Shown: positions 24,601 through 38,341, counted from the first letter of the stretch. The stretch: 42,706 nucleotides of DNA from Setaria digitata (GCA_003640385.1 RCAB01000517.1:1-42706); one strand, 5' to 3'. Notes: generated from the letters alone by a model not told the origin. Made by a program: numbers and translations.

Positions 24601-27600
24601 TACAAATTAAAGAGAAATTGATTACCAAAAGTAGGCACAGGAACACTAAATGGCATACTGTGCCTAGCAGTAAAATGTAGCCATCAATTTTAAAAGAAAA
24701 CAAACTTAAAGAGAGGAAAGAAATATTTAGCACTAAAGAAACGTATTTTTTGAATTATAGCTGAGTAAATTTTTTGTTCTATCTTGTTTTGCCTAATTGA
24801 AAAGCAGTAGAAATTAATTAGGAAACGAAATCAATTCATGGACAAAATTTGCAACTTTAAAGTGATAATTCTTTATGCTTGATCAAGTTCTTTACGTTAT
24901 CACTTTATGCTTCCTTTATAAGATTCAAAATATCTCTAACATTCAAAATTTCAGCAAAAAAAAAGCACAATTTTATTGCTGCAATACTCTTCCAAGTTAA
25001 TTTATTTGGTATTACGGTAATTTTCTTCGTCTGTATAATATTGATCTAATATCTAAACCGACAGTTTATCACAGGCTAAATCTACTTGAATATCTATATT
25101 ATCAGCGTTTAATTAGCATGTCCTATGACATACAATTATTATTTCTATCCTGACTTGGCTATAATAGTAATTGTTGCTATTTATAAGAATAAAAAATGAC
25201 ATACAAGGAATTAAATAATTTGTCAATGTAGGAGAAAAACGAAAATGTATATTCTTATAATGATTTGGTTTGATCTGAATCGATTGGAGTAGAAATTAAT
25301 TTAATCATAAAATTCTATCTTTTGAAGGAAAAAAAAAAAAGAAATGACAAAAGGAAATTGAAAGCTTACTGAATCAACGGTGCGATTTCGGCATAAGCAG
25401 GGCCAATTAGCACTTTGAATTGGCCCCTCATTTTTTGGCTCACAGAAGCCGTCCTCAAAACACGCACTGCATTCCTCCTCATACCATATTCTGAATCAAC
25501 TTAATTAAATTTTTGCTAATTAACCGAAGCAGGCCGACAGATTTCAATTAAAGTAGAAAGGTTGACAGTACTAAAAAAAAAAACAAAACAACTTTGCTTC
25601 ATCAAAAAATTTGACATCATAATTATATTATTATATTTGAGGGATAAAAAAGAAATGACATTAATTTAATTAGCAATTTAATTAAATAAACCGATTTAAG
25701 AATTTTTACTAAGCAGTTTTTTGTTCATAGTTAGTATTAGCTATTCGGATGCTCTCTAACAAAATATTGAAAAACTGACGAAATATTAAAGCATGGCCAT
25801 GCAATATTCATTTCATTATCATATGTACAGATACATTTGCTGTTATCAGATAATGGCACAGATTCGAATCGGATACATTCCATGTCAGCTTTACCGATAC
25901 ATTTACAATGAGCTTCTATTGCTTCATATCGCACTGTCATTGCCTCAATATTCAAAGTTAATTATAATTTCTACCATCTGACAACTTAATGAACATCAAG
26001 GTGGTATATACAGTGTTGCAATTTAATTAATATTTTTATTAATATGCTAATATTGAAGCTTTGTTGTGCGCAACAGAACAGTTCAATTATTACCTATATA
26101 AATACTTAATTAGTACTTTTTTTAAAACCTGTAATATCGATGTGTTACATGCTAATTGATGCTAGTGTTAATATCTGTAATAATCATTGGCTTAATCAGC
26201 ATCAATAAAATAATTTAATCAAAAATTAACCTGATATACAATAGTAGTTAAGTAACGATTAATGATCGCTAAATGGCAAAATATTTTAGGAATTGATTTT
26301 AAAAAGACATATATCATCAAAAATTATTTCAAAAATCCATAAAAATTTAAAAAAAAAAAAAAAATTTGCCATTCTTTAGTAATTCTTTTTTCTTTTCAAT
26401 TTTTTTAATGCAAATAATTGCTAATAATGGATTACCTAATTAAAGGAAAAAAAGTTATATAGACTTTTAAACTAAACAAAAAAGGAAAGGACTAAAATAC
26501 TCTTTTTAGCAGCTTATTTACGTTAATGATAATTTGAAACTTGAATAATCCCAGTACAGGATAACTTACCATTCGTCTAATCCTTGACACCGTAGCATCT
26601 GCTGAATTACTGGCATTTCTAACCGCTCCATTATCATCGTCATCTTCAGCGTAATTCAGAATTGGGGATTTTAATGTGGTGTTATCAGATGTGTTGATAT
26701 CAGCATGGATGCCAGAGGACGTTTGATGAATATCAGAAGATAGCGTAAAATGGACATCAGAAGATGTCGCAGCGTCATCAGAAGAACGTGTTATTACTTC
26801 ATCATTTACATCGGCATTCATTAATTCAAATTTAATTGTTGGAGTGTTGTCGTAATTTTGAAAATAATGGTCAGATGGACCATTTTCAATATTTCGTCGC
26901 AACTTTTGATTTTTCCAATAATTCAAATTTAAATTATGCCTCTGTTCACTATCAAATAATTCCATTGAACGTTGTTTCCGTTGATTTTTGAGACGTTTTG
27001 GAACAGAACCAAATAAAGTTTGTTGTTTTGTGCGACCTTTACGGAAAGATTTCGCATTTTCATAAACATCCATCTAGAAAGGGCAATTTTTGAAATCCTA
27101 AAATACTTTTTAAAAAATGAAATTTTCATTTAGGCCAAAATTTGTCCTCATGAGTATACTCAGTAAAAGAAAAATTATCTGGTTATTGACTTTACCAAAA
27201 CACTAATTCATTTGAAAAATTTCATCGACTAGCATTGCCATAAAATATTTATATTAGAAATTGAAATTCACAATAAAATTTAATGCATAGAAAATTTTAG
27301 AATTACTGGATGTCAGTTGTTGAGGGTATTTTCTTCGTAAGTAATTGCAACTTGCAATCCATTAATTATTCGTTTAAAACTAATGTATGAGCTAATTTTG
27401 TCATTTTTTTTCACCTCTTTTTGACGTCTAAAAATTACATTAACTCAATTTAACTTATTGGGTTGAAGATATTGTCATTAACAATAGTTATACTACTAAT
27501 ATCTTATAGATTAATTAATACACTAATGTAATCTCAAAATTCTAATCTAAGTATGAATGCTGCGTTTAATGCATTTAATATTTAATTGTAATCGAAATTG

Positions 27601-29879
27601 ATGTATTTAATTGTGATCGAAAAGGACCCTTAATTGGATGCAAGGAAAAACACATGTTGAAAATGAAGTGACGTCAACTTTCTGGTCTAAAAAGAGATTA
27701 CTAGCTTGCTCATAATTAGTCATTTTGTTGTAAAAACAATATCGAATCAGGCAATAGCTGAGCTAGAGACAGAGGCAAGACTTTAATCTAGTATATTCAT
27801 TGAAGTTTAGTGCATGAAAACGTAAAAAGGCTTAATTAGAATTCTTTATTTTTTGAAAATTTTTATACTCTTCATGGCTTTTTTGGAAAATTATTGCTTT
27901 TAACATTAATGCTTTCCAAATTATCTTAATTTTCAAATAAAATTCGTTGAAATAACTAGCAATAAAACGAACCGTATCTCTTACTGACGGCACTGATCGA
28001 ATCAAACTTTTTTTATAAGGATTCAAATTGCAGAACGTCACAGCAGGAAATTGTATATAATCAAATTTGAGCTAAAAAAAAAATTAGAAAAAAAAAAAGA
28101 GGAATTTATAAGGAATTTATAGTTTAAAAAAAATTTACAACATTCTTTTTCATTTCGACTTATCTTGGCAAAAATACAGATGAATTTAATAAATGATGTA
28201 GGTTAACTGGCAAATTTCTGGCACTTACCTCGATACTTGTAATTTTTTCATAACGATTAAATTTCATTACTAATTGATACGCCTGGATTATTAGTATGAT
28301 AAAACATAAGATAATTCCTAACAGCCATAAACGAGCCGTATATGTATTTCTGGCAATAAATATTCGTCGAACACCATGTGCTGTTGTATTTTCCGAGAAG
28401 TTACGGATTTTTTTAATAACAATATGATTATTATCATCAACTTTGTGATCAGACTGATATTGATAGGAAATAGGAGGGTGCTGATGCTGGTGATAATGAC
28501 CATTATAACATGATTGACAATGTAATTTATCAAGTGATATCTGATAATTTATTGGCAATTTTGATTGCTCAAAACATTTCGCATAATTATTTGAATAACC
28601 ATTTGCTGGTTCCGACGATTCCATTTGTGAGTTGCTGTAAATTATCTAACTTGAATAATTACATCTTTAAGATAATTAAATTAACATTCACAAGAAAAAA
28701 AAAAATTCAATTGATAATTCTATCTTTTTTCTTTTTCTTTTTTTTTTTTTACAGAAAAAGGCTATTACGTATCAATGATTGCATTAAAATAGAAACAGTG
28801 GTATTATAAAATGCATAGTTGCGAAAGAGAAACAAGGACTGGAATAGGTTTCACTTCATCTAGCATTGGCTTCCCAAGCAAAATGAGACTTAAGCCTTAA
28901 ATCTATCGAAGGACACCGAGACACCGTGGAATCTTTCCGAAATGGAATGGCACAGATAAAATCGATGGGACGATTGTTCCATTCCTGTTGGCATTGATAA
29001 AAATTATATGTACAATTTATTTAGGTTTGTAAGACAAAATTTGCTTTCAAGAATTAAAAAAAAGTTTTTTTTTAGTAAGTTCATTTAAAAAATAATTTGT
29101 TGCAAAAAATATAAGATGAATTTCAAAAGTCTGAAATTTTTTTCACTGTATTATATAGCTAGCAAATAATAGAACATCAAGGATGTAATTATTTTTCAGA
29201 ACTAAAAGTCAATGAATAAAACTGGTTGTAGGAACTGTTAAAAAAAAAAAAAAATTTACCAAAATGTATTAAGATAAAATTATTTCATTCGTTCCAACTA
29301 ATCTAATCTGAGAATAAATATGAAATAAATTTGTTTATCAAATTCCATGATATTGACATTGATAACTTTAACCATTTCAGGTTATTGCATTAAATGCTAA
29401 CAATAAATGTATAAAAGAGACATTTCTTTCCAAACATTTCTGGCTTATTTAATCAAATAAGTGAGAAGTTATTGTGTAGAAAATGAGAAAATTGTAATTT
29501 TTTTTTTTCTTTTTTTGTAAATTGTTTCACGTCAGTCTTTATTAATTTTTGGCAAAATTTGCAATAACTGAACAGATGGATGAAAGCTGTTCGTAGAAAT
29601 AGAAATTAATCAAACAACTATATTGTAAAATATGAAGGCACATACGTACCGCTGTTGTGGATGTGAAAGATTATCATTATTTGATTGATATTCAGAATCG
29701 TCCTCATCATCAGATGGATCAGTTGCCGGATAAATCTGGGAATACGATCTGGCATGAGATTGAATTTGAGAAGATCGTGAAGATGCAGTCATGAAGATAG
29801 AATCAGGCATGTGACGTTGTGAACGTGGCATTTTATGATCATGTTCTCGATATCTTTTGCAAGAACTTATCGTTTCCAT
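17705..29879 (-). CDS. degenerin (DEG/ENaC) channel subunit, UNC-8/MEC-4/DEG-1 class
   Basis: Sixteen exons join in frame: 29879-29650, 28634-28229, 28071-27985, 27073-26570, 25943-25780, 25490-25370, 22962-22786, 22175-22022, 21829-21725, 21475-21315, 21113-21012, 20700-20586, 20266-20118, 19171-19043, 18624-18576 and 17919-17705. They end at TGA and give 955 residues. The protein has a cytosolic N-terminus, the gating motif TTAHG (His163-Gly164), span 1 (179-200) and [13 protein letters not shown] after it. A long Cys-rich ectodomain follows, including [23 protein letters not shown] and SASKWPSG. Span 2 (869-906) carries the GFS filter (885-887). Family members are trimeric sodium-permeable channels of neurons and muscle, with roles in touch, proprioception or excitability. 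It is longer than the usual 700-780 residues because of an N-terminal extension and a large ectodomain insert. The paralogue is uncertain; from memory UNC-8 looks closest. Confidence 0.93.
18270..18558. repeat. direct duplication around N at 18417, likely assembly seam
   Basis: About 140 bases, including CTTCTACAATTTGGAGTTTG and ending GACGATACAATTTCAA, occur on both sides of the N. The copies differ mainly in the lengths of their T and A homopolymers. They lie inside an intron of the degenerin gene, so the coding model is not affected, although the intron length is. Confidence 0.85.
20118..22175 (-). other. degenerin Cys-rich extracellular domain exons
   Basis: Exons 8-13 encode the conserved ectodomain core. 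It begins [20 protein letters not shown] and includes [22 protein letters not shown], the glycine-rich AGPMYG turn, [48 protein letters not shown] and [15 protein letters not shown]. These are the paired-Cys thumb, palm and knuckle elements of the DEG/ENaC fold. No expected Cys cluster is missing and no stop or frameshift occurs, so the gene appears intact. Confidence 0.92.
22786..22962 (-). other. degenerin exon with Thr-triplet repeat
   Basis: Exon 7 (59 residues, 505-563) contains four TTT blocks separated by GR, ER and GR, then [20 protein letters not shown]. The Thr/Arg stretch lies in the ectodomain just before the conserved AMGF-GMTDG motif. That region also varies between worm degenerins. 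It is a likely O-glycosylated linker, which is an inference. Confidence 0.8.
22963..25369 (-). other. 2.4-kb intron of the degenerin with protein-like fragments
   Basis: This is the largest intron of the gene. It contains long T and A runs and, on the minus strand, short segments that read like low-complexity protein broken by stops. Examples are [20 protein letters not shown] (about 24190-24270) and [20 protein letters not shown] (about 23400-23510). No splice sites allow these to be included without a stop. They may be chance, or traces of an inserted and decayed sequence. Confidence 0.3.
26570..27073 (-). other. degenerin variable ectodomain exon (168 residues)
   Basis: This exon encodes residues 242-409 of the degenerin, in the finger-side loop after span 1, where worm relatives carry long divergent inserts. 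It starts basic (RKGRTKQQ and NQRKQRS) and passes through an Asn/Asp/Ser-rich stretch with repeated SSD units. It then has an acidic DDDD (385-388) and ends SRIRRM. RKQR (273-276) and RIRR (405-408) both fit an R-x-x-R or R-x-R/K-R proprotein-convertase pattern. Flanking phases are 0 on both sides, so the exon could be skipped in frame. Confidence 0.85.
28229..29879 (-). other. degenerin N-terminus: two candidate starts, cytosolic tail and first span
   Basis: Exon 1 (29879-29650) encodes a hydrophilic tail with Arg/His/Ser-rich and acidic ([11 protein letters not shown]) patches and ends in phase 2. Exon 2 begins at 28634 after TTTACAG and continues in frame to Met81 (ATG at 28624). A shorter product starting there would still contain the TTAHG gating motif and span 1. 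In-frame TAA lies two codons before the exon 1 ATG. Both starts are plausible, and an alternative promoter or trans-splice at 28634 could select the second. Confidence 0.7.
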
Positions 29880-32800
29880 TATTATTTAGCTTAAATTTAT
29901 TTTATTGCTACTTTTATTTAGTAATGATAAGTTTTATGTCATTGTTTTTGCTAATTTGTTTGTTAATAGATGAAAAAGCGAATAAGATTATTTTATCGTC
30001 GCTAATGCAATTTTTCTCTCATTGCATCGTAAATAAAACATGGATAACAGGGCGTTACGAAATTATGAGCTAACGTCAAATTATGCTGTTCACAAGGATT
30101 CTGAACAGTAGCTGAAAGCAAAAAAATTAAAAAGAAGCAAGAAATGTACTTTGCCAAAATAAGATGATGTATAGGCTAATGAATGTGGACTCATGCAAAT
30201 TAATTAAAGTATTTAGGATGAGGTATTTTGATAAAAAAAAAAAAAACATCAGCAAGCTTAGCTTTCCGTAAAGTTGGTATTGTCTTAGGATTGCAAGAAT
30301 TATTTATTTATTAATCTATTAATGAGACTAACATACGAAGTATAATTTATTATTGTTACAATCTATTGCAGTTGGCCCAAATTAAGGTAAAACATAAGTT
30401 AATTTTATGGCTACAAAAGGATGCAGTTTTATGTCTCCTTCATAATAATTTTCATAAATAAGCACATATAAAGTCAAAACTTTTCCCAGTAATTGGTTCA
30501 TCAGAGGTTTCATGAGAGGTTACGCTTTAAATATTTTTTCAGTTCTACCTAGTTTGGCTAACAACTTCAACTGGGAATAAAACAAGAAAAAAAAAAGAGA
30601 ACAGAAAGAATAGCAGTTGTAATAATACCGTGTAGCACGAAAGAGGCGTAAAATGGCCTAATTTAACTGGACAGAGTTAAATTTCAAAGTTTTCTGAATG
30701 TATTTTTAAAGCATTATTATAGAAAGAAAAAGACCAAGAAAGGTAAATGTTTGGGGAGCATTGGTACCCAAAGTTGAATTCTAGATACATTTGAAAGTTT
30801 ATAAAGCGTAGAAAATCGTAAAAGTGTTTGCTTGGCTATTTTTCATCAAACATATTTATCCAACACTAACAAAATATATTAATTATTATTTTATCAATCG
30901 AATTTTCCACTTTATTTCACATTTACCTTTTGGCCTATTTTAGCAAAACATTTTGCATTTCTGCTAATGCAATATAAATTTTAGAAGCTGTGTAAATTTT
31001 TTTGTATTTGAACTAAATAAATTGTGAAATTTCAAATAACATTTATTTCAATTTAATGTTTTGAACAAAATTTAGAAAAAAAAAATTTATTTTTTTTATA
31101 GGACGTTAGATCCATGTAAACTTTTCTATATAAATGTACGAATATGAAATCGAGAAATTGTCTTACACGCTAATAGATGTGTCAATAAATGAACAATTTT
31201 TTACTTAAAAATTTTAAATAATGTTTATTCAAACTGTTTGGATTGCCTTTGTACTATGAGCATGAGTTTATGTCTGAACAATTTAAGTTTTAATAACGGA
31301 TAAACTGATTGTATGCGGTAGACAGTTGAAAATCTATTAGCGAGACTGAATTGAAGTCAGATCATAATAACTTGATTTTGAAACAATAACATGAAGGTGT
31401 TGGTCAAAATAAAATAATTTACGACTTAAGAAAATAAAACCTCAAATTTGAATTAAATACAAAAAATCGGACTGATTTTGAAATGAAAAGGATAGAAACA
31501 GAGCATGAATGTGAAATAAAATACTTGCTTATACAAATCAAATGGAAAAATTTATAAAATATAAACTGGACCATGTTATAGAGGACAAAGATGATTACTG
31601 TAACTTACAAAACTATTAATTAATTTTTGCAGGTTATACTATCTTATTACTTAGAAATTCCATTTCTTCTACTACCAGCGGTTCCACCATTTTAAAGTTT
31701 ACTTTAAGAGAACGATCTATTTTTTTGTTTAAGCTTAAAAATTCGTAAAGATTTGTCAGAGAAATTAATCTTGTTCTAAACAACAGTAGATGTTAGAGGA
31801 CTCTTTTCTTGTCATCACAGCGAGTTTTTTAGCGTTAGAAGTAGCAAAAGAAAAAACACAAAAATGAAGAAGTCTTCCACCAAAGTTGGTTATGATAAGC
31901 AAAGCTGTCTGATAATTTGGTTAGCATATCAATTCGTCGTTTCAGTAATCTTCACGTCACGCTTGTCACATACAATCTCGTAAGGACAGCAGCAATATTG
32001 ATGAATCGCCTCTTGTTAACAGCAAATTTTGTGAACACACATATTTGAAACATATATGCAAACTGATAGAGTTACTGATCAATTTTTATGATAGTGGAAA
32101 TTATTGATGGGTTTTGAGGCAAACTTTTCATTTTTCTCTTTCTTGGCGAAAAGTTTACCTCTTTAAATTTATATGAATATATAATGAATGGAAAAAGCCA
32201 GCAAGAGATTTTGGCTTACAAAATGAGAAAAAAAAAAAAAATGATTGCGCAGCAGAAGCAATATTCTCGATAATTAAAATTTTTTTTCGACCTTTGTTTA
32301 TGTCATTAATTACGGTATTTATAGTTTACGAAAAGACCATTTGAAATGTGATATTTACTTTAGAAACAATTTCAAGTCACACTTTCAGTATTTCATTTTA
32401 ACCTGTTCATAGTTGCCAAATTTTCTGTACTTTCCACCAGCATAATATTAATAAATTCTTTCAGCTTATTTCGAAAAAATTGATTAATAAAACTAAAGAT
32501 AATGGAAACCAATAAAATGACTTTTTGGTGAAGAATCAGAATTGCATTGATAAATTAGTTCGGCAGTAATAAAATTCATGGATATAGCGATCAATAAAAT
32601 TACTTTTTATGAAAACGAAAGGAAAATCCAGAAACTACTGATAAATAATTGTTAAGTGAAGATTCATGGAGAGTCAGAAATTAATCGACAACTCACTCTT
32701 TATTTTTCTTCTGTGGTTAATTCTGATGAATCAACCAACAGTTAATGATTAATTAGATTAAAAATGAAAATAAATTTGTGAAATTTGTTGGCAATAATTG

Positions 32801-35800
32801 TTATGACTTGCAATAAATATCATAATTCCAGGAGGATTTTTACAAAAATTAGCTCAGATTTGAAGAACATAATTTAAATTCTAGTCTTATTGTTACACAA
32901 TTTTAGAGCCCAATGGTGGATTACTGATGTGTTCTTGACTTCCTAAGAGGAAAAAGACAGCGGTAGAGATAACTGTAGTATTCCCACTTAGGAAATAGAT
33001 AGCAATGAAAGCTTTTTTTTTCTTTTATCAAGAATTTGAAAATTTTTAAATTAGCATAGCTCCTTTACTAAGCTGTTTCTTTCTTGCCTCCAGTTTTCTC
33101 CCTCTCTCTCTCTTTCTCTCTCCCCCTCTCCCTTCCTTTTTTTTGCTTTTCATGTCTCTCCTATAAGTTTTTATAACTAAAATTCACTTAAATGTAAATT
33201 GTATTGCTAAGTTTACATCCTTTTTTGGCTATGACAATGTAGAAAAGAATGAGATGAAATGAAATAAAAACAAATGCATAATTATTGAAATGATATTATG
33301 GATTAAAATTGGATGAAAATTGCATTGAAGTACTGAAGAAACTAAATTTTTTTGCGAATTTTGTTCGTTCGCTTTTCCAATTAATATTCACAAATAATTG
33401 AGTTCTGATAATGTATACAACCATCGCGAAAAAAATGAAATGAGATGACTGGACTATACATAACTTGATTCGATAATTTATTTATCCTAAAATGCACTGC
33501 TGAATTCAGCGACCATAGAGTTTTGACGAAATGATAAATAGTGCTGATAACGGAAAGATTTTAAACTTCAAAGCTCTTACTTTTGTTAAAAAGTTAAATA
33601 AAAGCAAAGTTGATAATTTGATGGCAAAATGGTTTATTTTAAATAAATTAAATGATTATAATGAAGAATCTGTCATAATAATATCTTTGGAATTAACGCT
33701 TTGAATAAAGGGCAAAATTATGCCTTTAGAAGTTATTAATGTTAAAATTAATGATAAGGGCAAGTTGATGTGAGAAAAACTGGGTAACTTCAAAACGCTG
33801 AATGTTATGCTTCAGTAGTTCGTCAACATTTTTTTTTTTTTTTTACCGTAATTATCATCAAATAAGGCAATTATGCAGTGAAACTAATTTTAGTTCAATT
33901 GGAACTACTGAAAATGAAATGAACGGATGCTTGAATAGATGGATGAATCACATAAATATTCTGAACAGAACTGCAGTGAAATTGAATAACTGAAATTGCA
34001 AACTCATTTGATTTTCTACTGATAAAATCTAATCTTTAAAAAATTTCACTATTAGCCGAAGTGAAGAACTGCTTGTTTGGAATACGGTTGATTCGAAATG
34101 AAGCTGACAAAAACTACAGGTATAAATGATTAGACGGAATTATTTCTTTAAAATGATACTAACTAGACTTAAGTTGAAGCATACAACAGAATGAAACTAC
34201 TTCATCAGAACGAAAAATCAATCAATGAAGAAATTTAAGTGCACCATTCGAAGAATCAGTCAACAATAAAATTCAAATGGAAGTGAATTAAGTGGAAGAA
34301 AGTCTGCGAAAATGACAAAATTAGCTGATTGATTTGCAATATTTACCAATGTAAAACAAAAAAAAAATCTGCAAATAGTTAGCAATTTTTTGAAACAGAT
34401 TAGTTTTTCGTTTTTGAATTTTCGTGAACAGTCACTAATTAAATGATTAGCAAAGTGTGCTTAGTCACTTTAAAACTATTAAACTTTATTCCACTTAATT
34501 TTCTTTTATTTATTTCCTTGCTGTTGGAAGACATGGAAATGAAATTAATATTGGTATATTTCCTATATCGTTATAAGTTAATAAATAAAATTAAACATAA
34601 CTAATTATATTATTTCTAAATTAATTAATAAAAATCATTACAGTAGTGTCAAATTTCAGAAATCGGTCATCTATTATTTGACGACGATTTTAACAATTAA
34701 CAACTAAATTCTTTATACTTGCATTTTTGGTTATTTGAATTTAATAAGAAATTTCACATTTAAGTGAATGTCGCAGGACTTGCATCACTCTTATAAATTT
34801 AGTAAAATTAGTATTTACGCATGAAATGAAGAATTCTTTGGTGCCAAAGATTCAAGCCAAATCCGTAAAAATGAAAAACTTTTGGCTAATGAAGAATAAG
34901 CATTATAGGATATACTAAGGCTCCCAAAAAGAAATTGTAAAAAAATTCAGTCCTTATTCATCCTGTGTTAATTAATTGTGATTCACTTATAATTTTAGGA
35001 TTTTCTCAAAAAAAAAAAAAAAAAAAAAATTGAAATATCAGGCATTTTAGCATAGTTTCCAATGGATTACTAGTTGCATATAGGTGACGAGAAGAAATGC
35101 TCGAGGAGAATAGACAAGAGCTTTTGTAATTTTCTTTGTTTCAAAAAAAGTTCCCTATCTGTTAGACAGAAAAAAAGACAGCATTAAATGTTGCTTGGTA
35201 TGTTAAGTTGAAAACAAAAGATCATTTGATTCATTTCCAACACTTCTGTTGCTGATAAACATTCCCAATCATTTCCCACTAAAAATATCAAATACTTTAT
35301 TAATTTCTATATTTAATAATGTTAGTATAGGAAAAATGCTGCAAAATTGTGTTTAGTACGTTTGAATTTAAAATTTTACATCATATATTTTTAATTTTTC
35401 TTCCTTTCTTTGATAAAGAAAATTGATAAAATAATGATAAACTTTAAAGAATTGATATTTTAAGCAGTTTTGAAAAGGAAATTAAAATATTTCAACACGT
35501 AAGCATAAAATTTGATGATATATTTAAAAAAAATATTATATTAAGTAAATATTTTTAAAAAAAAAAAAAGCCGCAAATATATCAAATTCGCGAACAACAC
35601 ATCAATATGACAGTTCGTATCTGTTCCATCTTTTTTTTTATAAGAATACATCAATAATTTAAAATTTCTCAAAGCTACTTGTCTCTTCGTTGTGTGAAAT
35701 ACAAATTTAAAATATTGTAGCTATTTATCACCTTTCTAATCACTTTGGTTAAGTTAACAGAATAGCTTCTAAGTAATATAGGAGGAAATTAATCTTTGGC

Positions 35801-37312
35801 GCGTTCCTCTGCAAGGAATATGTTTTAATTTATGGTTTTCAAATTTGAAAGATTAAAAAAAAAAAGTACAATGGAAGCAATTTATTTTTGTTGCGTGAGA
35901 TTTAAAACAATGGGTGGGAGTTTTTTAAAATTTAAATTAGAAAGTAGTCCTTTTTTTTTCTATTTTAAATTGGACATTATTCACTTAAAAAATGAAGCCG
36001 AGAGTTAAAAATGAAATAAGTGAAGAGAGAATATATTAAAATAATCATTTATATTAAAGCTTCTTCTAAATGTTAGGCTTTCGCGCAATTACATACATTT
36101 AAAAGTACTACAACCATTTATTGATAGGAATGAGCGAAACTACAAATTACTTCTCTTTCTAAAACTTTTTTTTTTTTTTTATTTTCAGTGATAGAAAGAA
36201 ATGATCTGAAGAGTAACAGCATAAATTTAATCTATATATTTGCCATTAATATTTCGTACATTTTAGAATCAGAGTTGAATTATGACTTTGATTAGAAGTG
36301 AATAGAAAAAAAACGACTGAGACGAAAATGGTAGACTTTTAGAATTAATTAAAGATTTATGTTCTAATATAATTATGCCTGTATTAGTATTAGATGCTGC
36401 TGAAAAAAAAAAAAAAAAATCAATCTTAGGAAGAGAGAAATTAATCGTAGTAATTACAACTGTATATTATCGTCCAGTACAGTAGTTTAATGAGTGAAAA
36501 AAAAAAAAAAAAATCGCATTTCTCCTTGTTCTAGAGTAAAGTGGTCGCAAAATGGATTCAAGGGATAAATTTCAGAAAACGAATAAAGTCTAGTAAGCTG
36601 TATTTACTAGACGGACAAGAAATAATACTATCTGAAGTATTGTTCTAATCAAGTCAGGAAGAAGTTTGTTGATATAGCTAGTCATATCATCTCGGGATCT
36701 TTCTAACTGCTTGTTAACAAGGCATAGTCCATTTTGGCAGCTAATCAATGACTAGTTAAAAATTTATGCTAATAATTCTCAATGACAAACTACTGCCGAT
36801 CGGTAAGAAAAAAAAAAAAAAACAATGGAAAAGAAGCCTCAAGTAAAGCTTGGTAAAGTTCAAAATGTTTAATGAAACGCAACCAATGCATTACAAATTA
36901 TTACTTAGATTAGGGCATCAACAGAACAAATAAGATTCAGCCACAAAAGTCTGGTTGAAGAGATGAGCTGAAAAGGTCAATGGACAGATAAATGTGATAG
37001 ATTCAGTGATAAAAGTTGGTGTTTAAATAAAATGGTGGTGGGTAGTTTCTTTATGGTAAAAGGCGACAGAACGAAGATTTGCGCTTCATTATCTGCTGAT
37101 TATAATTAAGTAGAAGTGGAAAGAAATAAGACTGGAATTGTATTTTATTGCTCAGTCCCCCCCCCCCTCTCCGTGTCTTTGTAATGTGAAACGTGAAGCA
37201 TCGAAAAGACATTTTGTTGCGTCAAATTTATTTAATTAATTAATTAATCTCTGCATTTTGATAAAACCATTACAAAGAGATCTCAAATCTTTGTAATTTC
37301 TTCTCTAGCATC

Positions 37313-37451
37313 TGATTCTTTGAGTGTTTCCTTATGCGGATNTCTAATTTCTAATTTCTTTTAATAATTTCTAATTTCTTTTAATAATTTCTAATTTCTA
37401 ATCTCTAATTTCTCTAATTTCTCTGATTCTTTGAGTGTTTCCTTATGCGGA
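37313..37451. repeat. direct duplication around N at 37342, likely assembly seam
   Basis: About 29 bases, containing GATTCTTTGAGTGTTTCCTT and ending ATGCGGAT, occur at 37313-37341 and again at 37423-37451. Between them, after the N, are tandem TAATTTCTAATTTCTTT units. It could be a small true repeat bounded by a scaffold join. Confidence 0.7.
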
Positions 37452-38019
37452 TTCTGATGCAAGACAAGTTTGAAGTTGATCATCGAACTTGGCATTCCAA
37501 TGGATCAGCAAAATTAAAGTAAAGTCAATCAATGGAGCAAAGAAGTTGTAAGTGCTGAAAAAGGAAACAGAAACTGTTGGGAAACTAAATTGACTATAAT
37601 CGAGCGAAAACAACTGAAAACGGTATGACAATTAGACTTTCGTTTTTTACCACATTTCTTTACGCATTTGTAACTAAATATCATCAGCTGATCTTTTTTC
37701 GACATAGACTAGTTTGCCCTAATGTCTCATTGAGCGAAAAGTCTACGATCTTTTCGGTTCTGAAGTTAAAATTATTAGTTGTAATTTTCCTTCCTGTTTT
37801 CTTTTTTTTTTTTTTTTTTCTCAGTCTCAAAATCTCTAAAACAAATGACTTACACTTCTTAATTCTTTGAATTAAACAGAAAACTATTTACATTTCAGCT
37901 GTTATTTCATGCAGCAATTTGTCATTATTGTTCTGAAAGGAGAGCGTTTATTTTCCAGTCTACTATGAACTAGTACATAACAATGAGAAGTATTAATATT
38001 TGTTCAATCTATCGAAACA

Positions 38020-38145
38020 GTTATCTAAAACTAGATGATTTATGTGTGCCATGGTTGAGGCAGAAAATTGTCGANACAGATTCCGCAGTAGTTTATCTAA
38101 AACTAGATGATTTATGTGTGCCATGGTTGAGGCAGAAAATTGTCG
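38020..38145. repeat. direct duplication around N at 38075, likely assembly seam
   Basis: About 55 bases that include ATCTAAAACTAGATGATTTA and end in AAAATTGTCGA occur on both sides of the N, separated by about 14 bases of other sequence. The identity suggests unmerged contig ends. Confidence 0.8.
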
Positions 38146-38341
38146 AATCGAATTAGTGGAAAGTTAGTGTTCATTTCAATCTATATCAATTGATTCAATC
38201 AGTCTGCTTCTTAATTGTTCTACAATTAAAATAATTCAACATTGAGCTAATCTTTTGATTTCACCCTATTGTAGCATTTCTGAATACCACATCTATTTGA
38301 TATTTGTATCGCTTGTTAATTTCTTCCAGAACTAGAACTGT

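Larger units (their letters stand above)
29880..38341. other. gene-poor 8.5 kb upstream of the degenerin
   Basis: No exon set with consistent splice phases was found on either strand. The sequence holds poly-A and poly-T tracts, a CT-rich tract at about 33096-33140, a C run at about 37157-37166, and two assembly seams (37342 and 38075). The promoter of the degenerin should lie at its left end. Otherwise nothing is recognised. Confidence 0.45.

Noticed and set aside
25737..25955. Full 72-residue frame as a complete exon
   Set aside because: The family pattern and downstream phase require the exon to end at 25780 (donor GTCAGT); the rest is intron.
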